From an uncultured Collinsella sp. (lineage in GTDB: Bacteria; Actinomycetota; Coriobacteriia; Coriobacteriales; Coriobacteriaceae), in NCBI GenBank assembly GCA_900548495.1, contig URKT01000057.1, positions 1-13,789 of the forward strand: 13,789 nt of DNA. Direction: 5' to 3'. A program made the position numbers and the translations under genes. The notes beneath the pieces were generated by a model. The model saw only the letters and a program-made list of their open reading frames with translations, searched no databases and was not told the origin of the DNA. Position 1 is the first letter of the stretch; each line of letters opens with the position of its first letter. Below are positions 7,638 through 13,789 of this stretch, piece after piece.

Positions 7638-8206
7638 TTCCGGATGGCGTTGTAATTAGTTTCAACGGTCAAATCGATTTCGGCACGGTTGTTGCTCTCC
7701 TAGCTCTGGCGCTCACTCTCGTCCAGTGGATTGTCTCGCTGATACGGGGCCGCCGGACGGCCGCGCGGAGCCAGGCATCAGCCATCTGTGCCCGTGTGGT
7801 CAGGATGCCTGAGAGGGAGACGACCACGATTGGCAGGATTAGGATTGATTTCGGGACACAGGTCGGCCTAGAAGTGATGAACAATAGCAACGACATCGTT
7901 TACCAAGTTATCCTCACTGCCGTACTTGTCCAAGGCGCCGGGCCTCAAGACGGGAGGGACGTCGAGGGATGCAACAGCAGAGTTCTACTCTCGTCCGTTG
8001 CTCCGGGCAAAACCGTGAGGTGCGTCGGGCATCTCGATTGTTCGATGCATAAGGCCCTCGGCTGCGAGGTGGCTTTCACCGATCGCTACGGACGCAGTTG
8101 GGTGCGGAAGAGCGACGGTCATTTGGGCAGGATTCGATTCAAAACGCCCGTCGATTATTACGGTCTAATGCAGCCTGTAGAGTGGATGGACTTCGATGAG
8201 CCGTAA
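7634..8206 (+). CDS. Single-pass membrane protein of unknown function
   Basis: The 190-aa protein has one N-terminal membrane helix (residues 17-37, GTVVALLALALTLVQWIVSLI) followed by a basic stop signal (RGRRTAAR). This predicts an outside N-terminus and a cytosolic domain of about 150 aa. That domain is rich in beta-like stretches (GRIRIDFGTQVGLEVMNNSN, VYQVILTAVLVQ, TVRCVGHLDC, CEVAFTDRYGRSW) and looks like an immunoglobulin-like or similar sandwich. I do not recognise the family. Its ATG overlaps the stop of the preceding broken gene (ATGA), and the HEPN gene lies upstream, so the three form one unit. It may be a membrane partner of the HEPN protein, but nothing in the sequence proves this. 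A strong terminator follows. Confidence 0.75.
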   Translation: MIPDGVVISFNGQIDFGTVVALLALALTLVQWIVSLIRGRRTAARSQASAICARVVRMPERETTTIGRIRIDFGTQVGLEVMNNSNDIVYQVILTAVLVQGAGPQDGRDVEGCNSRVLLSSVAPGKTVRCVGHLDCSMHKALGCEVAFTDRYGRSWVRKSDGHLGRIRFKTPVDYYGLMQPVEWMDFDEP

Positions 8207-8272
8207 TCGACATGCTCTAATTTTGAACGAAAAACCCCGGAGACGATCGATAACGATTCTTCTTTGATGATG

Positions 8273-8310
8273 CAAGCGGCGCTACTAATAGTAGCGCCGC
8301 TTGTTTTATA
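8273..8310 (+). terminator. Rho-independent terminator of the HEPN operon
   Basis: A perfect 13-bp hairpin (8273-8285 with 8291-8303, CAAGCGGCGCTAC and its complement) has a TAATA loop that can itself pair further, followed by TTTTATA. It lies 66 bases after the stop of the membrane protein gene. Confidence 0.92.
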
Positions 8311-8499
8311 TTCCGCTTGCAGATCCATCTGGACATCGCGTTCCAAAACTGGCAGAAACGTTCCTCGTTGCCGAATACGAGATTGTTTTCAGCACACAGA
8401 GCGGAACACATCCAAATTGCTCCAAATGGTTTGAATGTAACTTCGACCGTTTTCGGTTAGCGGAGTTTTATGGAGTATGAAAAAATCTGGTTGGAAGTT
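8311..8499. other. Short non-coding stretch between the HEPN operon and the R-M remnant
   Basis: No gene can be supported. A minus-strand frame (8217-8411, MCSALCAENNLVFGNEERFC...) has protein-like stretches but runs through the terminator hairpin and has no ribosome binding site, so it is at most a scrap of an older gene. Confidence 0.35.
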
Positions 8500-8553
8500 G
8501 TTAAATCTCTGGTTTAGAGCGATTTGGCCACCGATCCAAACCAGAGATTTAAC
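8500..8553. repeat. 16-bp perfect inverted repeat, 22-base spacer
   Basis: GTTAAATCTCTGGTTT (8500-8515) is repeated inverted at 8538-8553. The spacer (8516-8537) contains TTGGCC. A near copy, AATCTGGTT, lies just to the left (8485-8493). The repeat overlaps the 3' end of the recombinase-like fragment and is not followed by a T run directly on either strand, so it is unlikely to be a plain terminator. It could be paired ends of an element, an attachment or inversion site, or a deletion junction. Confidence 0.75.
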
Positions 8554-8729
8554 GTTAGATAGCTGTTGAATCCCAGCCAGTAATTTGACGTAGTGTCACA
8601 GCGGCTGGGCACGCTGCTTTCGGCATGGCTTTGCAGAGTGATTTCGAGCACTGCTTTTAATTGCTTTAGCTGCAGATAGTCTAGAACCGGCTGCATCTGA
8701 GCTGGGACCATATTGATCAGCGCTTCCAT
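8514..8729 (-). pseudogene. N-terminal gene fragment with a strong ribosome binding site, possibly a recombinase
   Basis: The 71-codon frame starts MEALINMVPAQMQPVLDYLQ and continues LKQLKAVLEITLQ, a helical start typical of a folded N-terminal domain. The ATG at 8729 is preceded by AGGAGG and, six bases from the ATG, AAAGGAG, one of the best ribosome binding sites in the window. After about residue 39 the sequence turns into low-sense coding (CDTTSNYWLGFNSYLTLNLW) and stops inside the inverted repeat, so the rest of the gene seems deleted. The start faintly resembles Coriobacteriia tyrosine recombinases that sit beside type I R-M specificity genes. That identity is from memory and weak; a transposase is the alternative. 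Confidence 0.45.
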
Positions 8730-8809
8730 CGGGGGCTCCTTTCCTCCTGGTTCGATGGAAACAATTCTGAAGCGTAGGCCTACGTCCCGGTAAATGATTA
8801 TTTGGTGGC

Positions 8810-9475
8810 TTAACTCATCTCCGCGCCTAAGACAAGCGCCCTCGCTTGTTCAGCGATCCTAAATTGATCATCACTTCCGAACGATATGGCTTTATACATT
8901 TGAGATACAAGATCGAAATCGTAGTTATGCCCTGGCACCGTGACAATGACGCGCTCGAAAGAGACCGAATATGCACTCAATGAAAGAAAGGCAGCAAGCG
9001 CCTCTTCGAGCATTACCGTATCGGCCAGCACATCCGACCTTATGAATAGGTGATTGTGCGCAAATGGCCTATACCCGCCGCCGTTTAGCTTACCAAGTTT
9101 TTCCTTGTAAGCTTCTATAACCAGGCCAAAAGAATCTTTGCCGCTGGGACCGAAGAGGCCCCAATCAAACACCTCAACACCAACCTGCTCGATTCGTTCC
9201 GTCAGCCGTTCCTTAAGCTTTGCGTCATCCGTTTCGCGGAGCTTCGCATACAAAGCGTCCGCCTCCTGGGTTTCTTGAGATATTGCTTGGGTTACCTCGA
9301 CTCCCAGGTCATGGAGTTCATCCCAAAGGTCGGGTTTGTCCCTATGCGACAGGTTTCTATACGTTGCTTCATCAAGGAATTGAAGCACGAGACGGGCGTA
9401 TACCTCCCAGATATCGAATGGCATATGGGAGGGCAGCACGCCTTCGTAACTTGTCGTTGTTCCCTTATTGTCCAT
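8810..9475 (-). CDS. Unrecognised protein encoded directly after hsdS
   Basis: The 221-aa acidic, soluble protein is helical in its first half (IWEVYARLVLQFLDEATYRN, then a coiled-coil-like stretch about residues 70-100) and mixed in the second (FDWGLFGPSGKDSFGLVIEA, NHLFIRSDVLADTVMLEEAL, FERVIVTVPGHNYDFDLVSQ). It has no membrane helix or signal peptide, and I know no family for it. The ATG at 9475 is used, but a TTG at 9499 would overlap the hsdS stop in a TTGA and add eight residues; neither has a strong ribosome binding site. The tight link to hsdS suggests translation from the same transcript and a role in the type I restriction-modification locus, for example as an accessory factor. This is inference. 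Confidence 0.65.
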   Translation of the reverse strand: MDNKGTTTSYEGVLPSHMPFDIWEVYARLVLQFLDEATYRNLSHRDKPDLWDELHDLGVEVTQAISQETQEADALYAKLRETDDAKLKERLTERIEQVGVEVFDWGLFGPSGKDSFGLVIEAYKEKLGKLNGGGYRPFAHNHLFIRSDVLADTVMLEEALAAFLSLSAYSVSFERVIVTVPGHNYDFDLVSQMYKAISFGSDDQFRIAEQARALVLGAEMS

Positions 9476-9495
9476 GTTCAAATTGTACAACCTCG

Positions 9496-10116
9496 TCAAT
9501 CGCGATTTTCCCCGCTCATTAGCATCGACAGGAGAGCGTCTCTAAGCGAGGAAAGTGCTTGCATTTCAATCCTGTTGTCGAGAATGGTATCGAACAGAGG
9601 CATCAAGTTCTCGCAAAGTGCCGAAATGGCACCGGAATTATGGGGTATCTCCAACTGTAGTTTTTCAAGGCGCTCAGGTTAGACTGGGCAGTTCCCTGTG
9701 CAATGCCAATCATATGTTCCTTAAAGGCAGTTTGCCAGAACCAGAAAAAAATCCTGTCAGCGTGTCTTTCCTGACAGAAACGAGCACGGCAACTCGATGA
9801 TTAAGTAAACAGTCAGGTTCCGCAACAATTCCGACCCTACCAACACTGCCCATGAGCGAAAGCACGATATCTCCTAGCATGAGTCTGCAATACGATTTTA
9901 TGCGGCCAGGAATGTTCACGATACGATTGGCGTCAGAACAGTCAACGTTGCCGTCCCGCACGTTCTTGATTGTCTGAACTTTATAGTTGCCGTCATCTGA
10001 ATAAGTGCCGCTATTGAAAGCGTAACCGTTCCCAAAGTCGACCAGTTTATGCAGTGATATAGCAGCGTCGCATTCCGATAGATACCTATCGAGTAACCGT
10101 CTTTCTCCGTACCGCC
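9496..10116 (-). pseudogene. hsdS: Type I R-M specificity subunit, single-TRD cassette with two frameshifts
   Basis: Read on the minus strand, the frame opens beside the palindrome without a start codon (YGERRLLDRYLSECDAA) and enters a target-recognition domain: LVDFGNGYAFNSGTYSDDGN, then GDIVLSLMGSVGRVGIV and LLNHRVAVLVS. At a run of seven T (9745-9751) one T is missing, so the frame must shift to continue FWFWQTAFKEHMIGIAQGTA and SNLSALKNY. A second one-base loss near 9656 precedes LEIPHNSGAIS and the conserved helix LSSLRDALLSMLMSGE. The stop is TGA at 9496-9498. HsdS sets the DNA target of type I restriction enzymes. One TRD instead of two, no ATG and an inverted repeat at the 5' edge fit a silent cassette of an invertible hsdS locus, now decayed. 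No hsdM or hsdR is in the window. Confidence 0.82.
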
Positions 10117-10149
10117 TGTAGCGGGCGGTACGGAGAAAGACGGTTACTC
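10091..10149. repeat. 59-base perfect palindrome (26-bp arms, 7-base spacer) at the hsdS cassette edge
   Basis: GAGTAACCGTCTTTCTCCGT plus ACCGCC (10091-10116) is repeated exactly inverted at 10124-10149, with spacer TGTAGCG. The left arm is part of the hsdS reading frame (codes YGERRLL on the minus strand). The right arm matches only these 26 bases and then diverges. There is no T run on either side, so a terminator role is unlikely. The best reading is a pair of recombination sites left by hsdS cassette inversion. Confidence 0.9.
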
Positions 10150-10273
10150 ACGATCTGCCCACATGTTCCTGCGTTCTATGTTTGCCTGCGTCACCGCAGC
10201 CCATGCTGAATAAAGTGTTGCGACGATTTTGCCCAAAGCTTATCAGGCTGTTAAGACGCGGTTGTTTTGGTGC

Positions 10274-10302
10274 TTACACTAAAATCATAAAAGTCGTATC
10301 AT
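10274..10302 (+). promoter_or_regulatory. Putative sigma70 promoter of the AIPR gene
   Basis: TTACAC (10274-10279) and TATCAT (10297-10302) are separated by exactly 17 bases in an AT-rich stretch, 31 bases before the ATG at 10334. This is one of the cleanest promoters in the window and suggests the AIPR gene is transcribed alone. Confidence 0.68.
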
Positions 10303-10333
10303 TTCATTAGCTTATTCATCTTTAGGAAGAAGA

Positions 10334-12034
10334 ATGCCAACCAACAGCCAGATTCTGATAGACGGATTCATTTCGGACGAATTCTCTAAGCAGACTGAAT
10401 ATAGTTCTAAAGGGGACTACTTTGAACTGTTGGCTTCTTCTCGATACATGGCTCCATACGACCTTGACGACGATGAGATAGCGGAAGGGCTCATTGGAGG
10501 GTCGCGAGACGGGGGCTGCGATGCTATTTACATCTTCGCCAACAATTATTTCTTGAGTGAGGATGTCCAGATTCAAAACTACATCAATCGTGGATCAAGG
10601 GTTGAAATTGTTATTCTTCAGACTAAGGTTTCAAAATCATTCAAAGAAGACGCGTTCTTGAAGTGGAAGGACACCTGCAATGACCTTCTGACATTCGATA
10701 AAAACTTAAATGATTTCGACGATAAATATTCTGATCGCGTTATCGATACTTTTGGAAGAATAAGAGAAGCGATTCAAGCGGCGGCGATGGCCGGAAACGA
10801 AATCCGAATGAAGTTCGTGTACATCGCGAATGCGGATTCACCATCGGACGGCGTTAAGATTCAGAAAGAGCAGCTTCCCGCTGCCATTGACGAAATCGTC
10901 GGCGTAAGCCGATTTAGTTCTTCGTGTGTTTTAGTTGGAGCAGACGAATTGATGCGCATCTGGTCGCCTCCCGCAGAGAGTGGGCTTGTTATGCGTTTTT
11001 CGGGGTCCTATGCATCAGTTCCTCAGAGAACGGATGTCTTTGGCCTGGTGTCTTTGTCGGATTACTACCGCTTCCTCACTGACGACCAAGGACAGCTCCG
11101 TAGCTATCTTTTTGAGGCGAACGTCAGAGATTACGAGGGAAATGTTTCAGTCAACAAAGGAATCAGGGAAACGTTGGAGCATCCTAGCGAAGACGATTTC
11201 TGGTGGCTCAACAACGGGGTAACGATACTGGCTTCTGAAGCCTACCAAATAGCAGGAGCAGAAGTGAAAATGGAAGAGCCTCGCATCGTTAATGGACTTC
11301 AAACGTCGTATGAAATATATAAATTTATGGAGTCTCGCACAGAAGACGCCGAAGATTCCAGAAATGTGATGGTAAAAATCCTTGTGCCGGGAAGCGATGA
11401 GACCAGAAACAGAGTGATACTGGCGACGAACGACCAAACTCAGGTGAAAAAGACATCGCTTCGCGCTACTGACCAAATCCATATCCAGATAGAACTCTAC
11501 ATGAAAAGAAATGGACTGTTTTACGAAAGGCGGAAGAACTATTACAAAAACCAGGGGAGGAAGAGAGAAGAGATCGTAACCCTCTCCTTTCTTGCGCAAT
11601 GCATGATGTCGATACTTCTCGGCAGGCCGGATCAGGCAAGGGCAAGACCGTCGACACTTTTGTCTGACGAAGTTCAATATAAGAAAATATTTGGGCAGGA
11701 TGGCAACCTTGAGGCTTACTACAGAGCCGCTAGTCTCGGAAAACAGGTTTGCCTGAAGTTTCCACAAATTAAGAGAGACTTAGAGGGTTCCCAAATAAGC
11801 GACATAAGATTTTACGTGATAATGGGCGTTTCTTCCATGTTGTCCAATAAAGATAGCCTAACATTTGGTGACATAGAGAATCTCGACCTTGACAAGCTTT
11901 CAGATGAAATTATTCAAACTGTTGCGGACATGGTGATGGATGTTTATCTGGCCCTTGGCGGAACATCCAAAGCTGCTAAGTCTTACGCCATGGCAAGTAA
12001 GGTCAAGGAAAAGATTTCACTACTGTTGCCTTAG
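10334..12034 (+). CDS. AIPR-family abortive-infection protein with PD-(D/E)xK-like N-terminus
   Basis: The 566-aa product matches the AIPR (abortive infection phage resistance) family. Core blocks are VNKGIRETLEHP (273-284), DFWWLNNGVTILAS (about 288-301) and PRIVNGLQTSYEIYKF (316-331), followed by ILATNDQTQVKKTSLRATDQ. The N-terminal part has the order Glu31 (YFELL), GGSRDGGCDAIYIF (55-68) and VEIVILQTK (90-98, Q-x-K). That is the E...GG.D...Q.K arrangement of Mrr-like PD-(D/E)xK nucleases, suggesting a DNA-cutting role. AIPR proteins were named for phage resistance in Lactococcus and also occur beside R-M genes. The ATG at 10334 has AGGAAG (10324-10329). The gene lacks neighbours on its transcript and looks intact. 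Its base composition is more AT-rich than the end of ugd, a sign of transfer. Confidence 0.9.
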   Translation: MPTNSQILIDGFISDEFSKQTEYSSKGDYFELLASSRYMAPYDLDDDEIAEGLIGGSRDGGCDAIYIFANNYFLSEDVQIQNYINRGSRVEIVILQTKVSKSFKEDAFLKWKDTCNDLLTFDKNLNDFDDKYSDRVIDTFGRIREAIQAAAMAGNEIRMKFVYIANADSPSDGVKIQKEQLPAAIDEIVGVSRFSSSCVLVGADELMRIWSPPAESGLVMRFSGSYASVPQRTDVFGLVSLSDYYRFLTDDQGQLRSYLFEANVRDYEGNVSVNKGIRETLEHPSEDDFWWLNNGVTILASEAYQIAGAEVKMEEPRIVNGLQTSYEIYKFMESRTEDAEDSRNVMVKILVPGSDETRNRVILATNDQTQVKKTSLRATDQIHIQIELYMKRNGLFYERRKNYYKNQGRKREEIVTLSFLAQCMMSILLGRPDQARARPSTLLSDEVQYKKIFGQDGNLEAYYRAASLGKQVCLKFPQIKRDLEGSQISDIRFYVIMGVSSMLSNKDSLTFGDIENLDLDKLSDEIIQTVADMVMDVYLALGGTSKAAKSYAMASKVKEKISLLLP

Positions 12035-12069
12035 GGCAATCCAGGGCTGTTCTCTAGAATGCCATCAGC

Positions 12070-12105
12070 AGAGAGGTCCTTTTTGCAAAGGGCCTCTCTA
12101 TTTTC
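12070..12105 (+). terminator. Rho-independent terminator of the AIPR gene
   Basis: A 12-bp stem (12070-12081 with 12088-12099, AGAGAGGTCCTT and AAGGGCCTCTCT, one G-T pair) has a 6-base loop and is followed by ATTTTC. It lies 35 bases after the stop codon. Confidence 0.88.
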
Positions 12106-12136
12106 GTTCGGTTCCGAACAGTTTGACGATCACTAA

Positions 12137-12247
12137 TCAGCTCGCGTCGTCAACCGCTTCGCTTTCAGCCCCTACCTTGATGCAGGCGTAGGCGACGAGC
12201 GTGCACAGCCCCATACCCATTCCAATCAGGTGCAACAGGAAGGCCAT
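12137..12247 (-). CDS. Possible 36-aa single-helix membrane peptide
   Basis: A short frame codes MAFLLHLIGMGMGLCTLVAY, then ACIKVGAESEAVDDAS: a hydrophobic helix (residues 2-23) followed by an acidic tail. AAGGCGAG lies just before the ATG at 12247. A short frame ending PDGLAPEKPYEGEK stops immediately upstream, so two small genes or the end of a lost gene may be present. The host-like codon use supports a real peptide, but length and lack of a known family keep this uncertain. Confidence 0.35.
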   Translation of the reverse strand: MAFLLHLIGMGMGLCTLVAYACIKVGAESEAVDDAS

Positions 12248-12402
12248 TTTCTCGCCTTACTTTTCGCCTTCGTACGGCTTTTCGGGGGCGAGCCCGTCTG
12301 GACGGCGTGCCATGAGCACGGCGCCACCCTGACGGCGGCCGGCGCCCACGAGACAACCGAGGCTATGTACAGGGCGCAGGGGCAGTAGACCACTGTATGC
12401 GG

Positions 12403-12530
12403 ATGAAGTGCGCTGCACAGCGCCGACACTTGGCCCCAGGGAACATCTCGGAGAGCGAGCCGACCATGCCGACGGCCTTGTCGCCGGTGAACATGCGCAC
12501 GCCGCGAAGTCCTCGTAGCTCGCAATCGAG
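12403..12530 (-). pseudogene. IS256-family transposase fragment
   Basis: On the minus strand a frame reads LRGLRGVRMFTGDKAVGMVG, then SLSEMFPGAKCRRCAAHFIR. This is the IS256 (mutator-type DDE) transposase block usually seen as G(V/L)..(S/T)GDK..G......FP.A..QRC..H..RN. Only about 42 codons are kept out of roughly 400. The asparagine after R in the HFxRN motif, the rest of the catalytic core and both ends are missing, so this is a dead scrap and no terminal repeats could be found. It records past insertion-sequence activity in the island. Confidence 0.75.
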
Positions 12531-12738
12531 CTGGCATATGCAGTCCGCTGGTAGTATTTGCAAACTGGCTGATCAGGTAATTCTCACAATGCGCGTTTTA
12601 TGCTGGCGGCGGGTTGCGGATATCCCAGTCATTGCAAAAACAATTTCCAAAACATGTGTTCTATTTGAAACTACATGAAGGAAGATCACTATAGAATGCA
12701 AGCTACAATAGCAAACGAGTATTGGACTCGAGTCTAGC
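12531..12738. other. Non-coding stretch upstream of the membrane TPR-like gene
   Basis: No gene is supported. TTGAAA (12665-12670) and TATAGA (12690-12695) could form a weak promoter for the following gene, but the 19-base spacing is poor. The GC-rich IS256 scrap gives way to AT-rich DNA at about 12,570. Confidence 0.35.
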
Positions 12739-12746
12739 GGAGGATT

Positions 12747-13751
12747 ATGGGGTTCCAAGATATCCTTGCTGCGATTGATATCATCACGGGGCCTGACCCG
12801 GCCCTTTCTATCCTGGCGGTTTCGATTGTCGTCGCGCCGGCGTTGCTGTGGTTGTGTAAGCAGGCTTTGGCGCGGTTTTACAAGGCTGATATCTTTGTTG
12901 TGGCACTGGCGTTCGTCGCATTGTTTGCATCGGTTAGGCTTAGCCTTTTATGGTTGACGGGTGTGGCATCGGTCTTTCTCGCGGTGTGTCTGCTCGCTCT
13001 TCCCGCCAACTATTTTTGGTGTGCGCAGCGGCTAGATGACATAGTGGGCAAGGCTGATCCCTCTCTTCCCGATTGCGACTACGTAGCTGCCTTCAGGCTG
13101 ATGAACTCGGTTGACCGTGATCGACTGTCCAGAAGGCAGCTCGCCTGCCTCGACAAGGACAGGATTTTCTGCAACATCTACTTGGGAAACAACGGCGTTG
13201 CAAAAAGGATGCTTGAGGACGAAAACTTAGAACCGGCTTTCAGGCATTTCGCCCTCCATATTATCGCGGACTCCGCTTGCGATCGTGCTGGGTCGCAAGC
13301 GGAACTCGAAAGCGCCTTGGCCGAGATATCCGACAAGACAGACCCTTTCATCAAAGTCCAGCTTTGGCACAACCGCGCGGTTGGCTATATCGTGAACGGT
13401 CAGTTCAAAGTCGCCGACGACGAGTTCAAGAAGACGTATCGTGAAGCCAAGCGTCTGGGCGTTCGGAATAAGTCGTTCCTCTTGCTACTGTTTGAGAATG
13501 CAACATTGAATAAATCGAAAATCGGCTTGCCTGATGGCGGCATTGAAGAAGGGTGGGGGTTGATTGAGGAATGCGAAAAGGCGCTTGCGCCGATTGGCCC
13601 CAACGATTTTGGGCAGCTCTTCAATCTGCGGCTTCTTTTCATGAGGCAGATAGGGGCAAGCATCGAGGACAGGAACAAGTTGTATTTGGCCGAGGTCGAA
13701 AGCACCCTCAGCAATGCCTCCCTTTCCGAGCAACTGTTAGCGCCGGAATAA
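12747..13751 (+). CDS. Membrane-anchored TPR-like protein of unknown function
   Basis: The 334-aa protein has three N-terminal hydrophobic segments (about residues 18-37, 48-65 and 67-88) and a cytosolic, all-helical C-terminal part (about 100-334). The stretch LWHNRAVGYIVNGQFKVADD plus EFKKTYREAKRLG (about 206-238) has the W/L...A...G....A...F..A spacing of a tetratricopeptide repeat; neighbouring helices may be degenerate repeats. TPR modules bind proteins, so a membrane-tethered adaptor or effector is plausible. I recognise no named family. The ATG at 12747 follows GCGGAGG (12737-12743). It is the only gene on its side of the IS256 scrap and its partner genes, if any, may lie beyond the window. 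It could belong to the defence island or to the flanking chromosome. Confidence 0.75.
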   Translation: MGFQDILAAIDIITGPDPALSILAVSIVVAPALLWLCKQALARFYKADIFVVALAFVALFASVRLSLLWLTGVASVFLAVCLLALPANYFWCAQRLDDIVGKADPSLPDCDYVAAFRLMNSVDRDRLSRRQLACLDKDRIFCNIYLGNNGVAKRMLEDENLEPAFRHFALHIIADSACDRAGSQAELESALAEISDKTDPFIKVQLWHNRAVGYIVNGQFKVADDEFKKTYREAKRLGVRNKSFLLLLFENATLNKSKIGLPDGGIEEGWGLIEECEKALAPIGPNDFGQLFNLRLLFMRQIGASIEDRNKLYLAEVESTLSNASLSEQLLAPE

Positions 13752-13789
13752 TTTAGCCAAATATAGTCGGCCGAGATTGACCAATCCCG

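Noticed and set aside
8217..8411. Minus-strand 64-codon frame
   Set aside because: It passes through the HEPN operon terminator hairpin and has no ribosome binding site.
10091..10149. Palindrome as a transcription terminator
   Set aside because: There is no T run after either arm, one arm codes for HsdS, and arms of 26 bp with abrupt ends fit a recombination site better.
11147..11767. Minus-strand 206-codon frame inside the AIPR gene
   Set aside because: The AIPR frame on the plus strand is certain; this frame is only its antisense shadow.
1..13789. tRNA genes, rRNA, CRISPR arrays, integrase attachment repeats
   Set aside because: No cloverleaf-like sequence, no regularly spaced direct repeats and no pair of direct repeats flanking the island were noticed by eye. 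A tool run could still find weak cases.

Overview
The window looks like part of a gut-bacterial contig from a short-read assembly. Its first 40 bases carry an untrimmed Nextera (Tn5) read adapter. From about base 1,710 onward the sequence resembles a moderately GC-rich Actinobacterium of the Coriobacteriia (Collinsella-like). The grounds are the almost wholly G/C third positions at the end of ugd, the style of the GC-rich terminator hairpins and the IS256-type transposase remnant. The left 1.6 kb (prepilin and the 5' part of ugd) is less GC-biased and reads more like a Clostridia/Ruminococcaceae gene pair. The taxonomy is inferred from composition and memory of protein families, not from a search.

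Layout: a type IV prepilin-like gene (minus strand) and a UDP-glucose 6-dehydrogenase gene (plus strand) diverge from two sigma70-like promoters. ugd ends in a strong terminator. From about 2.3 kb to the end the window is an accessory region that reads as a defence island. In order it holds: a KAP-family P-loop NTPase (minus) whose last 41 codons lie behind an in-frame TAA; a divergently oriented, overlapping gene pair that I read as a complete type II Thoeris system (ThsA with two membrane helices plus a macro-like domain, and the TIR-like ThsB); a terminator and a 430-bp stretch of decayed sequence; a three-gene operon with an ApeA-like HEPN RNase candidate, a gene broken by an in-frame TAA, and a one-helix membrane protein joined to it by a 4-base ATGA overlap, closed by a perfect hairpin terminator. 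Next comes a degraded type I restriction-modification segment on the minus strand: a single-TRD hsdS cassette with two frameshifts, a 26-7-26 palindrome at its 5' edge, an unrecognised 221-aa gene, and a 71-codon fragment with an excellent ribosome binding site that may be the start of a recombinase gene. It is followed by an AIPR (abortive infection phage resistance) gene with its own promoter and terminator, a 640-bp stretch holding an IS256 transposase scrap and a possible 36-aa membrane peptide, and finally a membrane-anchored TPR-like protein.

How the genes work together: in Thoeris, ThsB senses infection and makes a nucleotide signal from NAD+ that opens the membrane effector ThsA. The HEPN and AIPR proteins are candidate nucleases of separate abortive-infection systems. 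The type I R-M remnant looks like a leftover silent cassette of a shuffling hsdS locus. Intact systems (Thoeris, AIPR, HEPN) lie beside broken ones (KAP, the 7170 gene, hsdS, recombinase, IS256), which is the usual picture of a high-turnover defence hotspot.
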